Source: Lachnospiraceae bacterium (GTDB lineage Bacteria; Bacillota; Clostridia; Lachnospirales; Lachnospiraceae). Taken from it: a DNA stretch of 64,000 nt. Both the position numbers and the translations under genes were made by a program. This document shows, piece after piece, positions 24,853 through 34,472 of the stretch. Below the pieces are notes generated by a model. The model was given only the letters and a program-made list of their open reading frames with translations. It did no database searches and was not told the origin of the DNA. The stretch covers positions 1-64,000 of the forward strand of contig JAFYCS010000019.1 of the NCBI GenBank assembly GCA_017539565.1, written 5' to 3'. Each line of letters opens with the position of its first letter. Within the stretch, counting starts at the first letter, position 1.

Positions 24853-25722
24853 TTAATCCTCCAGTTCGGCTTTCTTCTGTTTGATTATCAGCACATAACT
24901 TAGGTGCTCAAAATCCACGACAGGTGTAAGCTGTCCCGAATAAGTGAGCTGGTTGGAATCGGTATCAACAGTGGATATATAGCCAATCAGTATGCCCGGC
25001 AGATATTTATCACTGATATTGGATGTTACTACTTTGTCGCCGGGATGTACATTCTGTTCTTTGTCGGAAAGCTGTGAATAACGTATCCTGCCCTGCTGCA
25101 TCAGCTCCATGTCGCCGGATACTATCAGGTTGTTCTGACTGTGTAATACAGCGGCGCTCACATTGGTGCCGTTTGATATGATGGTATTTACTCTTGACCA
25201 GTTCTTGCCGGTCTCTGTTACTATGCCTACAAGTCCTGTTCCGGCTATGACGTTCATGTCTTTTTCTATGCCGTCTTCACGTCCTTTATCGATAATAAAA
25301 GAATTGAAACGGTTTCCGCTTCCTGCTGCTATTACCGTGGCGCCGGTCTTTTCATATTCACTGTAGCTGTTGTCCAGCTCGTAAAGCTGGCGCAGCTGGG
25401 TAAGTTCATAACCGTCCTGCATAAGCTGGTCGTTCTTGCGCCCAAGTTCGTCTATCTCATCCTGAAGCCGGCAGTTTTCGGCCTGGAGTTCTTCGATGGT
25501 ATGATGCTCGGTCACAAAAGCAACCATGGCACTGCCAAGCCGTGTAATGCCCTTCTGGAAAGGTACGATCACGGTTCCTGCCGCATCTTCCGCTACGGTG
25601 ACGGGAATGTCTCTTGTAAAAGTAAAGACCATGAGTCCCAGGCAGGCCAGGGTAAATATAAGGAGCAGGTATTTCGCGGGTATCTTTTTACGCTCCTCTT
25701 TTTGCTTTACTACGGGGCTCAT
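24853..25722 (-). CDS. mreC: MreC, rod-shape-determining protein
   Basis: 289 residues. One N-terminal membrane segment (~18-36), a coiled coil (~70-110, 'EELQAENCRLQDEIDEL') and the extracellular beta domain with family motifs 'DKGREDGIEKDMNVI' and 'PGDKVVTSNI'. It bridges cytoplasmic MreB and the periplasmic-side PBP2. It starts 3 nt after mreB. Confidence 0.96.
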   Translation of the reverse strand: MSPVVKQKEERKKIPAKYLLLIFTLACLGLMVFTFTRDIPVTVAEDAAGTVIVPFQKGITRLGSAMVAFVTEHHTIEELQAENCRLQDEIDELGRKNDQLMQDGYELTQLRQLYELDNSYSEYEKTGATVIAAGSGNRFNSFIIDKGREDGIEKDMNVIAGTGLVGIVTETGKNWSRVNTIISNGTNVSAAVLHSQNNLIVSGDMELMQQGRIRYSQLSDKEQNVHPGDKVVTSNISDKYLPGILIGYISTVDTDSNQLTYSGQLTPVVDFEHLSYVLIIKQKKAELED

Positions 25723-25725
25723 AAT

Positions 25726-26721
25726 TTATTTCCCGTTTTCTGTCGCAAGGGTGGCAAATCTCGTGTCATGGATCATGGTATAAAGCCCCTTTACGACGCT
25801 TGCGATAGGTTCTTTGGCTGTGTTTACACGAAGGCCGGTACTAACTCTTATCAGTTCGGCCAGATGTCCCACCTGGCTTGCACCGCCGGTCAGATATATG
25901 CCGTGACGGTAGATATCGGCGCCCAGTTCGGGCGGGGTGCGCTCAAGTATCTGATGAACGTTATCTACTATCATGCCGAAATGTTCTTTAAGGGAGTCCT
26001 GTAACAGCTCGGTTGAAATAGCCTTCTGGACAGGCAGGCCGTTCAGTATATCCATGCCGTATACGACAGCGTTTTTGTTATGGGCTTCCACTTCTCTCAT
26101 GATTATCTTAAGCTTTTCGGAAGTCTTTGAACCTATTACAAGGCTGTATTCACGGCGCACGGCGGCCTTGATGTCCTCATCAAACTTGGATCCGCCCACC
26201 TTGATCAGGCGGCTCAAAACTATGCCTCCAAGGGATAAGAGGGAAATTTCCGTTGTATCAAATCCAACATCCACTACCAGCACGCCACGGGAAGTTTTTA
26301 CGTCTATATCCATGCCCAGACCGTCAGCCAGAGCCTTTTCAACAACAAATATACGCCTTGCTTTGACGTTGCTGTCCCTTATAAGATCAAGAAAAGCCCT
26401 GCGCTCCACTTCGGTAACATCGGTGGGGACGGCTATATAGTAATCGGCAGGACGTATGCCGTTCTTTGAAAGATCGTTCACAAAATAATGTATAAGCGTA
26501 TTCATGTTGTTGATATCCGCGATAACGCCGTTCACCACGGGATAAGAAACATTTATATCCTCGGGGGCTTTCTCATACATATCAAAAGCAGAATCACCGT
26601 ACGCAAAAAGACTGTCCCTGCCTTTTATGGCGATCATATTCTTTTCCATGAAATATGTATCATCGGATGCGTTATAGATCTTAATATTGCTGGATCCCAA
26701 ATCTATTCCGAATGCATTCAT
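25726..26721 (-). CDS. mreB: MreB-family actin-like protein (divergent ATP site)
   Basis: 331 residues of actin/Hsp70 fold. Phosphate-1 reads 'GIDLGSSNIKIY' (5-16) and the adenosine motif 'YLTGGASQ' is present. Phosphate-2, usually DIGGGTTE, here reads 'DVGFDTTE' (151-158), so two glycines are replaced by Phe and Asp. It forms membrane-bound filaments guiding side-wall synthesis and is the first gene of the mreBCD-PBP2-rodA operon. GGAGG lies 13 nt before the ATG, a long spacing. The operon context makes the MreB role clear despite divergence. Confidence 0.92.
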   Translation of the reverse strand: MNAFGIDLGSSNIKIYNASDDTYFMEKNMIAIKGRDSLFAYGDSAFDMYEKAPEDINVSYPVVNGVIADINNMNTLIHYFVNDLSKNGIRPADYYIAVPTDVTEVERRAFLDLIRDSNVKARRIFVVEKALADGLGMDIDVKTSRGVLVVDVGFDTTEISLLSLGGIVLSRLIKVGGSKFDEDIKAAVRREYSLVIGSKTSEKLKIIMREVEAHNKNAVVYGMDILNGLPVQKAISTELLQDSLKEHFGMIVDNVHQILERTPPELGADIYRHGIYLTGGASQVGHLAELIRVSTGLRVNTAKEPIASVVKGLYTMIHDTRFATLATENGK

Positions 26722-26770
26722 CTCAAAAAAAGTTCCTCCGTTTTAATCTGTCAAATGCTTATATTAACAC

Positions 26771-26810
26771 AAAAAACAGGCACTGTACACCGCAAAATAG
26801 CAGCATACAG
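26771..26810 (-). terminator. Intrinsic terminator of the PLP-enzyme operon
   Basis: Minus-strand 11-bp stem with three wobble pairs (arms 26800-26810 and 26783-26793, 6-nt loop), followed within a few bases by TTTTTT. It separates this operon from mreB. Confidence 0.75.
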
Positions 26811-26831
26811 GCCACAAGATATGGTACAGAC

Positions 26832-28118
26832 CTACAGCAGGCCTTTATTTTTCAGCTGCTGGGCGCTGCGTAAGATGCCGAATGCACCGTGAGGAAAGCT
26901 CAATCCGCCCTGGAAATATACCGTATAAGGCTCCTTTAATGGACCGTCGGCAGAAAGCTCGATTGATGAGCCGGAAACGAAGGCTCCGGCTGCCATTATG
27001 ACGTTGCTGTCATATCCGGGCATAGGCCAGGGCTCCGGTGTTACGTGTGAATCAACGGGGGCGGCTGCCTGTATACCTTCACAAAAGGCACACAGCTTAT
27101 CTGCACTGCCCAGTGTAACAGCCTGGATAATATCATATCTTTCGCTGTCTGCCGCAGGATAAGGCTTATAACCAAGCTTCTCATATACAGCGGCAGCAAA
27201 TATCGCAGTCTTTAATGCGGATGCGGTCACTATCGGCGACATGAAAAGCCCCTGATAGAATGCCGGGAGGATACCGAGGGATGCTCCCACTTCCTTTCCC
27301 AGACCGGGCGAAGTAAGGCGGTACGCTGCGTTCTCAACACATTCTTTTTTGCCTACGATATAACCGCCCGAAGGACAGAGTCCGCCTCCGGGATTTTTGA
27401 TAAGAGATCCCACTGCAATATCCGCTCCTGCTTCTATGGGTTCGCGATCCTGCACGAATTCCCCGTAACAGTTATCTACCATGATAACAACATCGGCCTT
27501 GACGGATCTGATGAACTTAATGAGTTCTTCTATACGCTCAACGGACAGAGTGGGTCTGGTCTGATACCCTTTTGAACGCTGTATGGTGACCATACGCGTC
27601 TTTTCGTTGACAGCCGCCTTTATGCCGTCAAGATCAAAATCACCATTCTCAAGAAGATCGACCTGACGGTAAGTGATGCCGTATTCCCTGAGGGAACCGC
27701 TGCTGTGACCGTTACCTTTGTCCCTGATGCCTATAACCTCTTCAAGGGTATCGTAGGGCTTGCCTACGGGGCTTAAGAGTTCATCCCCGGGGCGCAGGTT
27801 GCTCATAAGCGCCAGTGCCAGTGCATGTGTCCCGCAGGTTATCTGGGGCCTTACCAGCGCATCCTCAGCCCTGAATATCTGTGCATAAACCTCTTCAAGG
27901 GTATCGCGGCCCAGATCATTATAGCCGTAACCTGTGGTGCCAAGAAGACAGGCTTCGCTCACCTGCTTCTGCTGCATTGCATGCAGCACCTTTAGCTGGT
28001 TGAGTTCTGCTGTTTCATCTATTTTTTCAAATCTGTTTTTTAAAGAAGTCCTTATTTCTTCACCTAGAGCGATGATCTCCTTATCCAGGCCCATTTTTGC
28101 GTACTGTTCTGATAACAT
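26832..28118 (-). CDS. PLP-dependent 'aluminium resistance'/methionine gamma-lyase-like protein
   Basis: 428 residues, PLP fold type I, of the family often named aluminium resistance protein (Met_gamma_lyase in Pfam). Visible features include the substrate/PLP region 'GTTGYGYNDLGRD', Asp in 'MVDNCYGEFV' that contacts the PLP ring, and the likely Schiff-base Lys in 'GSLIKNPGGG'. The actual reaction is not established for this family; a C-S lyase is the usual guess. It is followed by the terminator at 26771-26810. The 76-residue gene lies 18 nt upstream. Confidence 0.88.
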   Translation of the reverse strand: MLSEQYAKMGLDKEIIALGEEIRTSLKNRFEKIDETAELNQLKVLHAMQQKQVSEACLLGTTGYGYNDLGRDTLEEVYAQIFRAEDALVRPQITCGTHALALALMSNLRPGDELLSPVGKPYDTLEEVIGIRDKGNGHSSGSLREYGITYRQVDLLENGDFDLDGIKAAVNEKTRMVTIQRSKGYQTRPTLSVERIEELIKFIRSVKADVVIMVDNCYGEFVQDREPIEAGADIAVGSLIKNPGGGLCPSGGYIVGKKECVENAAYRLTSPGLGKEVGASLGILPAFYQGLFMSPIVTASALKTAIFAAAVYEKLGYKPYPAADSERYDIIQAVTLGSADKLCAFCEGIQAAAPVDSHVTPEPWPMPGYDSNVIMAAGAFVSGSSIELSADGPLKEPYTVYFQGGLSFPHGAFGILRSAQQLKNKGLL

Positions 28119-28136
28119 CTGTTTTCTCCTGACGTA

Positions 28137-28367
28137 TTACGTATGTGTTTTTATATATTCTTTCTCTATCCAGAGATCGATCAGCTCCGGGATCTTTTTC
28201 CACTTAAGCTTCTTAAGATACACTTTCTTCTGCTTTTCTGTCTGGATGTCCTCATATGAGAGTATCTTTTCTATAAGCTCTTTTTTATCCATTCCGGCAG
28301 CTTCTTCGCGGATCTCCTCCGTATGTTTGAACCAGTCCATCCATACGGCGTTATTGGCACTTATCAT
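28137..28367 (-). CDS. Small hypothetical protein (76 aa)
   Basis: Not recognised. 76 residues, mostly helical and charged, with a basic C-terminal half ('KVYLKKLKWKKIPELIDLW'). No membrane segment, Cys cluster or nucleotide motif. It lies between the 146-residue membrane protein and the PLP enzyme, in operon spacing with both. It begins at an ATG and the codon pattern looks coding. Cytoplasmic location is likely. Confidence 0.65.
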   Translation of the reverse strand: MISANNAVWMDWFKHTEEIREEAAGMDKKELIEKILSYEDIQTEKQKKVYLKKLKWKKIPELIDLWIEKEYIKTHT

Positions 28368-28384
28368 AGTCCGCTCCTTTCTTG

Positions 28385-28825
28385 CTATTCTGCCTTCTTG
28401 TAGAAAACACCGTCATATACCAGCAGGGCGTAGATATAATCATTGCTGCCTTTTACCGTCCATATATACATGGGATCATAAGTATTGCCCTGTATAATAT
28501 CGTAGGCACAGACTGCTTTACCCAGCAGTTTTTCCTTGTCAGGGCTGTTATAGGGCGCATTATAGTCGGCTTCATATTTTACGCCGTTTATCTCTATGGT
28601 GTCATATTCAGCGCCGCTGTATACGCCTACTACCCTGGAGGCTTCTATCATCCTTTTGGAACCAAGGATGCCGACAACAACAGCTATACATATAAGAGAG
28701 GTAAACAGGACTCTTATAGCGGGAGCTCCGTTCTCCTTCATTGTCTTGATAAACAGTACAGCCAGTACCGGACACAATATAAGCGCAGCGATCACTGCCA
28801 GTATACCTTCTATAACTACGAACAT
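28385..28825 (-). CDS. Hypothetical membrane protein (146 aa)
   Basis: The start at 28825 is chosen because AGGAGG lies 7 nt upstream; the frame stays open to 28894 but would then overlap miaA. Two membrane segments are seen (~5-25 and ~36-56, the second after 'ENGAPAIRVLF'), followed by an extracellular region of ~85 residues with 'GVKYEADYNAPYNSPDKEKL'. The family is not recognised. It lies just downstream of miaA. Confidence 0.7.
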   Translation of the reverse strand: MFVVIEGILAVIAALILCPVLAVLFIKTMKENGAPAIRVLFTSLICIAVVVGILGSKRMIEASRVVGVYSGAEYDTIEINGVKYEADYNAPYNSPDKEKLLGKAVCAYDIIQGNTYDPMYIWTVKGSNDYIYALLVYDGVFYKKAE

Positions 28826-28859
28826 AAATAATCCTCCTGAAAAAGCTGATGTCTGCTGA

Positions 28860-29780
28860 TCATTTGTCCCACAGACGGCCAAGCATGAATTCAACTATAT
28901 CTATAGCGGGATCGGCAAATTTACTGCGGTCTATCCAGATGGCGTCCGGTTCGCGCTTGAACCAGGTAACCTGGCGCTTTGCAAAATGCCGGCTGTCGCG
29001 CTTAATGGTATATATGGCTTCTTCCAGAGTACATTCACCGGCCAGGTAGTCATATATCTCTTTGTAGCCAAGGCCTTGCATAGCCGTGGACATGCGCGGT
29101 ACACCGCGGTCTTTTAAAGCACGTACTTCGTCCACAAGGCCTGACGCTACCATCTTATCAACACGCGCGTCAATGCGTTCGTATAGCTTGGAGCGCTCAT
29201 CAGTCAGCACAAAAAATCTTGCATCGTATGCCGCACTGCGGGAGCGCTGCTGTGCATTATGGGTTGATATAGGATATCCTGTCTCGTGAAAAAATTCAAG
29301 TGCCCGTATCACACGTTTCACATTATTTTCATGAATGCTCTCACAGGAGGCGGGATCAACAGCCTTTAACATGGCGTAAAGTTCTTTCGGATCCTTCTTC
29401 TCCAGCTCATGCCGGTAGCTCATGTCGGTATCTTCGGAAGTGAATTCGATGTCATAAAGAACAGACTGGATATAAAAGCCTGTTCCGCCGCATATAACGG
29501 GAATATGGCCACGTTCGTATATCCCCTGCATTGCTTCCTTTGCCATTTTCTGGAATATGGTGATATTAAACGGTTCTTCAGGTTCCAGCATATCTATGAG
29601 ATGATGAGGCACACCCTGCATTTCACCCTGTGTTATCTTTGCCGAACCGATATCAAGGCCTTTATAGACCTGCACCGAATCCGCAGAAATGACTTCGCCG
29701 CCGATCACTTTTGAAAGTGCTACGGCGGCATCGCTTTTGCCTGTAGCCGTGGGGCCGGCTATGATAACGAGTTTATTCAT
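28860..29780 (-). CDS. miaA: tRNA dimethylallyltransferase MiaA
   Basis: 306 residues. P-loop 'GPTATGKS' (8-15), 'ISADSVQVYKGLDIGSAK' and 'VPHHLIDMLEP' are diagnostic. It adds a dimethylallyl group to N6 of A37 in tRNAs reading UNN codons. MiaB, encoded a few kilobases upstream in the same run, then methylthiolates it. The start overlaps the mutL stop by one base. Confidence 0.98.
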   Translation of the reverse strand: MNKLVIIAGPTATGKSDAAVALSKVIGGEVISADSVQVYKGLDIGSAKITQGEMQGVPHHLIDMLEPEEPFNITIFQKMAKEAMQGIYERGHIPVICGGTGFYIQSVLYDIEFTSEDTDMSYRHELEKKDPKELYAMLKAVDPASCESIHENNVKRVIRALEFFHETGYPISTHNAQQRSRSAAYDARFFVLTDERSKLYERIDARVDKMVASGLVDEVRALKDRGVPRMSTAMQGLGYKEIYDYLAGECTLEEAIYTIKRDSRHFAKRQVTWFKREPDAIWIDRSKFADPAIDIVEFMLGRLWDK

Positions 29781-31768
29781 CAGCTGACTATCCTCTTAAA
29801 CTTCTTTTCGAGATCTGTCCTGCTCATAGAGAATATCGTGGGCCTGCCGTGAGGACAATGATAAGGATTTTTCAGGCTTAAAAGCTCATCCAGAACAGCA
29901 TCCATCTCTTCCCGGCTTATAACATCTCCGCCTTTTACTGCGGCTTTGCAGGCCATGGTGGCTAATACGCGGTCTATAACGCCGGGGGCTTTGCCGCCTC
30001 CGCGCAGCGCCAGATCATTTAATATCTCAAGAAACAGCCCCCTGGGTTCTTTTTTATATAATTCAAGAGGTACGGTGGTTATTGCAACTTCACTTCCCCC
30101 GAAACTTTCCGAATTAAAGCCCAAAGCACTCAGTTCTTCCCTGTATTCTTCAAGGGTTTCTGCTTCACTGTGCGAAAGGGAAACGATTATGGGAGGAGCA
30201 AGCTGTTGTACATAAACGTTATTATTTTCATATTGTTTTACTATGCGCTCATAATTTACTTTTTCATGTGCAGCATGCTGGTCTACAAAATAGATCTTAT
30301 CCTGATATGAGAAAATCCAGTATGTGTTAAATACGCAGCCCAGGAGATTGTACTGCTTTCTGGCATTAGCGCTTATGACTCTTTCCGTCGGAAGCATGGA
30401 CAGCTGGGTCGCGTTTTTCCACGGATCTTCGGGTATAGGCTGTTTTTCGGTTTTTACAGCCGCTGAGATAGCGGCGGTATCAGGCTTAGCCTTAAGGTCT
30501 ACTACAAATGCCTTATCATCCGCGTCGTCAAAATTTATATCAAATATATCTCTGTCATCGTTGCCGTGACTCAATTGGTCAACATAATAACCGTTACGGT
30601 CAACAGATTCATCGACATTATCATTTTCCTCAGATACAGTCACAACAGGCTTTTCAGGTTCATCATACGCTGCCGTTGTCTCTTCCTTCAGCTCTTTTGT
30701 CCTGCTCTTTTCGAAGGGTTCGGGTGCTTCAACTATTTCCGGTTTGATATTGCCCTCTCCTTCGGCTTTTGGGATCATCTCCTGTTCATGCAGGGTATCT
30801 GCCACGCCTTTGCTTATGCCGTCAAATACCGCTTCTTTATCCGAAAAGCGCACGTCCATTTTGGAAGGATGCACGTTAACATCAATGCAGGTACTGTCGA
30901 TATTGATATGAAGCACGCAGAAGGGGAACTTATGCTGCATCATATAGCCTTTATATCCCTCTTCTATTCCCCTGCTTATGATATCGCTTTTGATATAACG
31001 CCTGTTTAAAAAATAATTCTCAAAATTACGGTTAGGCCTGTTCATGGCAGGGCTGCCCAGATATCCGTCTATCCTGATACCGTCAATCTCACAGGATACG
31101 GGAACGATAGTCTTGGCTGCTTCACGGCCGTATATACGGTGAATGACTTCCTTAAGATCACCGCTTCCGCTGGTCATAAAACGCGTATTTCCGTTCTGGA
31201 CGAATTTATATGAAATATCCGGACGCGCCAGAGCCAGGCGTTCCATCAGTTCAGCTATGGTGTTCCCCTCAGCAGCAGCGGTCTTTAAGAATTTACGCCT
31301 TACGGGAGTGTTATAAAAAAGATGCGCCGCTATAACAGTCGTACCTTCAGGCGCACCAATGTCTTCGATCTCCCCGGCAACGCTGCCGTTGACTTCAAGC
31401 TTGTGCCCCATCAGTTCTCCGGCGCATTTGGTGATCATCGTAACTTTACATACAGAAGCAATGGAAGCAAGAGCTTCGCCCCTGAAGCCCATGGAATTTA
31501 AGCTGTTAAGATCGTCTATGCTGATTATCTTTGAAGTGGCATGGCGCAAAAATGCATTTGGCATGTCTTCGGCACTGATACCGCAGCCGTTATCCGTAAC
31601 TCTTATATAATCGATGCCTCCGCCTTTTATCTCTACGGTAATGGCGTCGGCCCCCGAATCCATGGCATTTTCTACCAGTTCTTTTACGATGCTGGCAGGA
31701 CGTTCAACCACTTCCCCGGCAGCTATCTTATCTATTGTGCTATTATCAAGAAGATGTATATTTCCCAT
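29780..31768 (-). CDS. mutL: DNA mismatch repair protein MutL (endonuclease type)
   Basis: 662 residues. The N-terminal GHKL ATPase has 'ELVENAMDSGAD', 'DNGCGIS' and 'GFRGEAL'. A variable acidic linker (~340-460) precedes the C-terminal domain. That domain contains the metal endonuclease motif DQHA-x2-E-x4-E, seen as 'DQHAAHEKVNYE', plus 'ACKAAV' and 'CPHGRP'. This MutL should therefore nick DNA itself, as expected where MutH is absent. It follows mutS by ~40 nt. Confidence 0.98.
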   Translation of the reverse strand: MGNIHLLDNSTIDKIAAGEVVERPASIVKELVENAMDSGADAITVEIKGGGIDYIRVTDNGCGISAEDMPNAFLRHATSKIISIDDLNSLNSMGFRGEALASIASVCKVTMITKCAGELMGHKLEVNGSVAGEIEDIGAPEGTTVIAAHLFYNTPVRRKFLKTAAAEGNTIAELMERLALARPDISYKFVQNGNTRFMTSGSGDLKEVIHRIYGREAAKTIVPVSCEIDGIRIDGYLGSPAMNRPNRNFENYFLNRRYIKSDIISRGIEEGYKGYMMQHKFPFCVLHINIDSTCIDVNVHPSKMDVRFSDKEAVFDGISKGVADTLHEQEMIPKAEGEGNIKPEIVEAPEPFEKSRTKELKEETTAAYDEPEKPVVTVSEENDNVDESVDRNGYYVDQLSHGNDDRDIFDINFDDADDKAFVVDLKAKPDTAAISAAVKTEKQPIPEDPWKNATQLSMLPTERVISANARKQYNLLGCVFNTYWIFSYQDKIYFVDQHAAHEKVNYERIVKQYENNNVYVQQLAPPIIVSLSHSEAETLEEYREELSALGFNSESFGGSEVAITTVPLELYKKEPRGLFLEILNDLALRGGGKAPGVIDRVLATMACKAAVKGGDVISREEMDAVLDELLSLKNPYHCPHGRPTIFSMSRTDLEKKFKRIVS

Positions 31769-31808
31769 CGTTTTATACTACCATTCTATTATATAGATAT
31801 TATAAGCC

Positions 31809-34472
31809 TTAATATCTGTTCTTAAGTCTGCTCTGCAGATGATAAAGGGTATTTAAAGCCTCCAGCGGTGTCAAAGTGGTTATCTCCAGCTCCGAAAGTT
31901 CTTTGAGTATATCTTCGTCAGAATTGGTGTCAAGAAAACTCATCTGCCCCAGTTCCACGTCATCGTAGGTTTTTACTTCGGCTTTCTTTCCGCATGCAGG
32001 TATTGCTATCTCTTGTATCTTTGCGCTTATATCATTATCTAAAAGCTGCATGACTATCTGTGCGGCACGGTCACATACACTGTCGGGAACGCCTGCAAGC
32101 TTTGCAACCTGTATTCCGTAACTCTTATCGGCACCTCCCTTTATTATCTTGCGTAAAAATACTATATCATCGCCTTTTTCCTTAACGGCTATACAGTAAT
32201 TGTTGACATTCTCCATCCTGCCTTCCAGTTCGGTGAGCTCATGGTAATGTGTGGCAAAAAGTGTCTTTGCTCCCAGAAGCTTTTTATTGCTGATATGCTC
32301 TATTACAGCCCAGGCTATGGAAAGCCCGTCAAAGGTCGAAGTGCCGCGTCCTATCTCATCAAGTATCAGAAGTGACTGTGCAGTAGCATTTTTAAGGATG
32401 TTGGCCACCTCATTCATCTCGATCATAAAGGTAGACTGTCCGCTGGCCAGATCATCCGATGCGCCGACCCTTGTAAATATACGATCTACCACGCACAGGT
32501 CCGCTTCTTTTGCCGGAACAAAGCTTCCGGTCTGGAACATAAGACAGATAAGCGCCACCTGCCTCATATAGGTGGATTTGCCGGCCATATTCGGACCTGT
32601 TATGATACTTATGCTTTGTTTTTTGTTGTCAAGATAAGTATCGTTATCAATGAACATGTCACCCGGGATCATCTTTTCAACTACAGGATGACGTCCCGCT
32701 TTGATGGAAATAATGCCTTTTGTGTTTAACTTGGGTCTTACATAATGGTTCTGCTCTGCGACCAGTGCCAGGGAGGCAAATACATCAAGTCTGGCTATCA
32801 CCTTGGCACTTTGTTGTATGCGTACCAGCTGATCCTCTATCCGGTCGCGCAATGCACAATATGCGTCATATTCAAGGGTAGTCAGTTTGTCTTCGGCATT
32901 TAATATCATATCCTCCAGTTCTTTAAGCCTGGGAGTGATATAACGCTCTGCGTTTGCAAGGGTCTGCTTACGCATATAATCATCGGGAACCATATCCTTA
33001 TAAGAATTGGTCACCTCAAGATAGTAACCGAACACTTTGTTATATCTGACTTTTAAATTCTTGATCCCTGTACGCTGGCGTTCATCTTCTTCGAGGGATG
33101 CCAGCCAGGTCTTGCCTTCAGTCTTGGCATGACGCAGTTTATCTATATCGGGATCGAAGCCTTCACGGATCAGGCCGCCTTCACGGATGGTAAGGGGCGG
33201 CTCGTCCACTATTGTCTCTTCGATGGCTTGACTTATATCTTTTAATACATCCAGGTCTTCGCACAACTCCTTAAGGGCTGCGGATTCCATATCCGCTAAG
33301 ATCTCCTTTATGTAAGGCAGCATCTTAAGGGAATCGCGCAGTGCTATCATATCTCTTGGATTGATGGAATGGAAACTTACCCTGGACATGAGTCTTTCAA
33401 GGTCGTAAATGGCGTTCAGATATTCACGAAGCTCATCACGGTCTACAGCTTTTTTATAAAGCTCATCAACAGCGTCCAGGCGCTTTATGATGCCGTCTTC
33501 CTCTACCAGCGGCTGCTCTATATCGTTGCGCAGCATCCTGGCCCCCATGGCGGTGCGGGTTTTGTCCAGGACCCAGAACAGACTGCCTCTCTTCTGCTTT
33601 TCACGCATGGTTTCACACAGTTCCAGATTTCTTCTCGTGGAAGAATCCAGAAGCATGTAACGTGATCCTGTATAGGGATGCAGGGCGGTTATATGATGCA
33701 GGGGGATCTTCTGCGTCTCGTACAGATACTGGAGAAGTGCACCTGCCGCAGACATGCCTGCCGAGTAATCCGAAATACCCAGCCCTACTAATGAAGATAC
33801 CTTAAAATGCTTAAGAAGTATCTTTTCGCATTCGTCCCTGTCAAAATACCAGCTTCCCAGTTCAAAAAGGGCTATGCCCAGTCTGTCCTTGAGCTCCTTA
33901 AGTGCAGGATCCGAAATAAGCAGGGTTTCATTACAGATGATCTCTGCAGGAGTAAGCTTCTGTATCTCATCCGCCAGGTCCTTCGGGTCATCTTCCGTTA
34001 AAAAGAACTCGCCTGTAGAAATATCACAGAATGCAACGCCCGCCTTATCCTGCATGGAGAAAATGCACATAAGGAAGCGGTTCCTGCTTTCATCCATTGC
34101 CGCGGGGCTTAAATTCGTACCCGGAGTAACAACCCTTGTTACTTCACGGGCGACAAGGCCCTTAGCCAGCTTGGGATCCTCAACCTGCTCGCAGATGGCG
34201 ACTTTATAGCCTTTATCAACAAGCTGGTTGAGATAATTATCCACGGCATGAAAAGGTACGCCGCACATAGGCGCACGCTCATCAAGCCCGCAGCTTTTTC
34301 CGGTAAGTGTCAGTTCCAGTTCCTTTGATACCCTGATGGCATCATCAAAGAACATCTCATAAAAATCCCCCAGACGATAAAAAAGTATGCAGTCAGCATA
34401 TTCTTCTTTAGTCTCCAGATATTTGGCCATCATGGGGGACAGCTTTTCTTTATCTATATCACTATAGTTCAA
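31809..34472 (-). CDS. mutS: DNA mismatch repair protein MutS
   Basis: 887 residues with the full MutS1 layout: mismatch-reading Phe-x-Glu in 'GDFYEMF' (~33-39), connector, lever and clamp, then ATPase with Walker A 'GPNMAGKST' and 'DEIGRGTSTFDG'. The start is TTG overlapping the miaB stop (TTGA, 4 nt), with GGAG 7 nt before it. It recognises mismatches and recruits MutL, encoded next. Confidence 0.98.
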   Translation of the reverse strand: MNYSDIDKEKLSPMMAKYLETKEEYADCILFYRLGDFYEMFFDDAIRVSKELELTLTGKSCGLDERAPMCGVPFHAVDNYLNQLVDKGYKVAICEQVEDPKLAKGLVAREVTRVVTPGTNLSPAAMDESRNRFLMCIFSMQDKAGVAFCDISTGEFFLTEDDPKDLADEIQKLTPAEIICNETLLISDPALKELKDRLGIALFELGSWYFDRDECEKILLKHFKVSSLVGLGISDYSAGMSAAGALLQYLYETQKIPLHHITALHPYTGSRYMLLDSSTRRNLELCETMREKQKRGSLFWVLDKTRTAMGARMLRNDIEQPLVEEDGIIKRLDAVDELYKKAVDRDELREYLNAIYDLERLMSRVSFHSINPRDMIALRDSLKMLPYIKEILADMESAALKELCEDLDVLKDISQAIEETIVDEPPLTIREGGLIREGFDPDIDKLRHAKTEGKTWLASLEEDERQRTGIKNLKVRYNKVFGYYLEVTNSYKDMVPDDYMRKQTLANAERYITPRLKELEDMILNAEDKLTTLEYDAYCALRDRIEDQLVRIQQSAKVIARLDVFASLALVAEQNHYVRPKLNTKGIISIKAGRHPVVEKMIPGDMFIDNDTYLDNKKQSISIITGPNMAGKSTYMRQVALICLMFQTGSFVPAKEADLCVVDRIFTRVGASDDLASGQSTFMIEMNEVANILKNATAQSLLILDEIGRGTSTFDGLSIAWAVIEHISNKKLLGAKTLFATHYHELTELEGRMENVNNYCIAVKEKGDDIVFLRKIIKGGADKSYGIQVAKLAGVPDSVCDRAAQIVMQLLDNDISAKIQEIAIPACGKKAEVKTYDDVELGQMSFLDTNSDEDILKELSELEITTLTPLEALNTLYHLQSRLKNRY

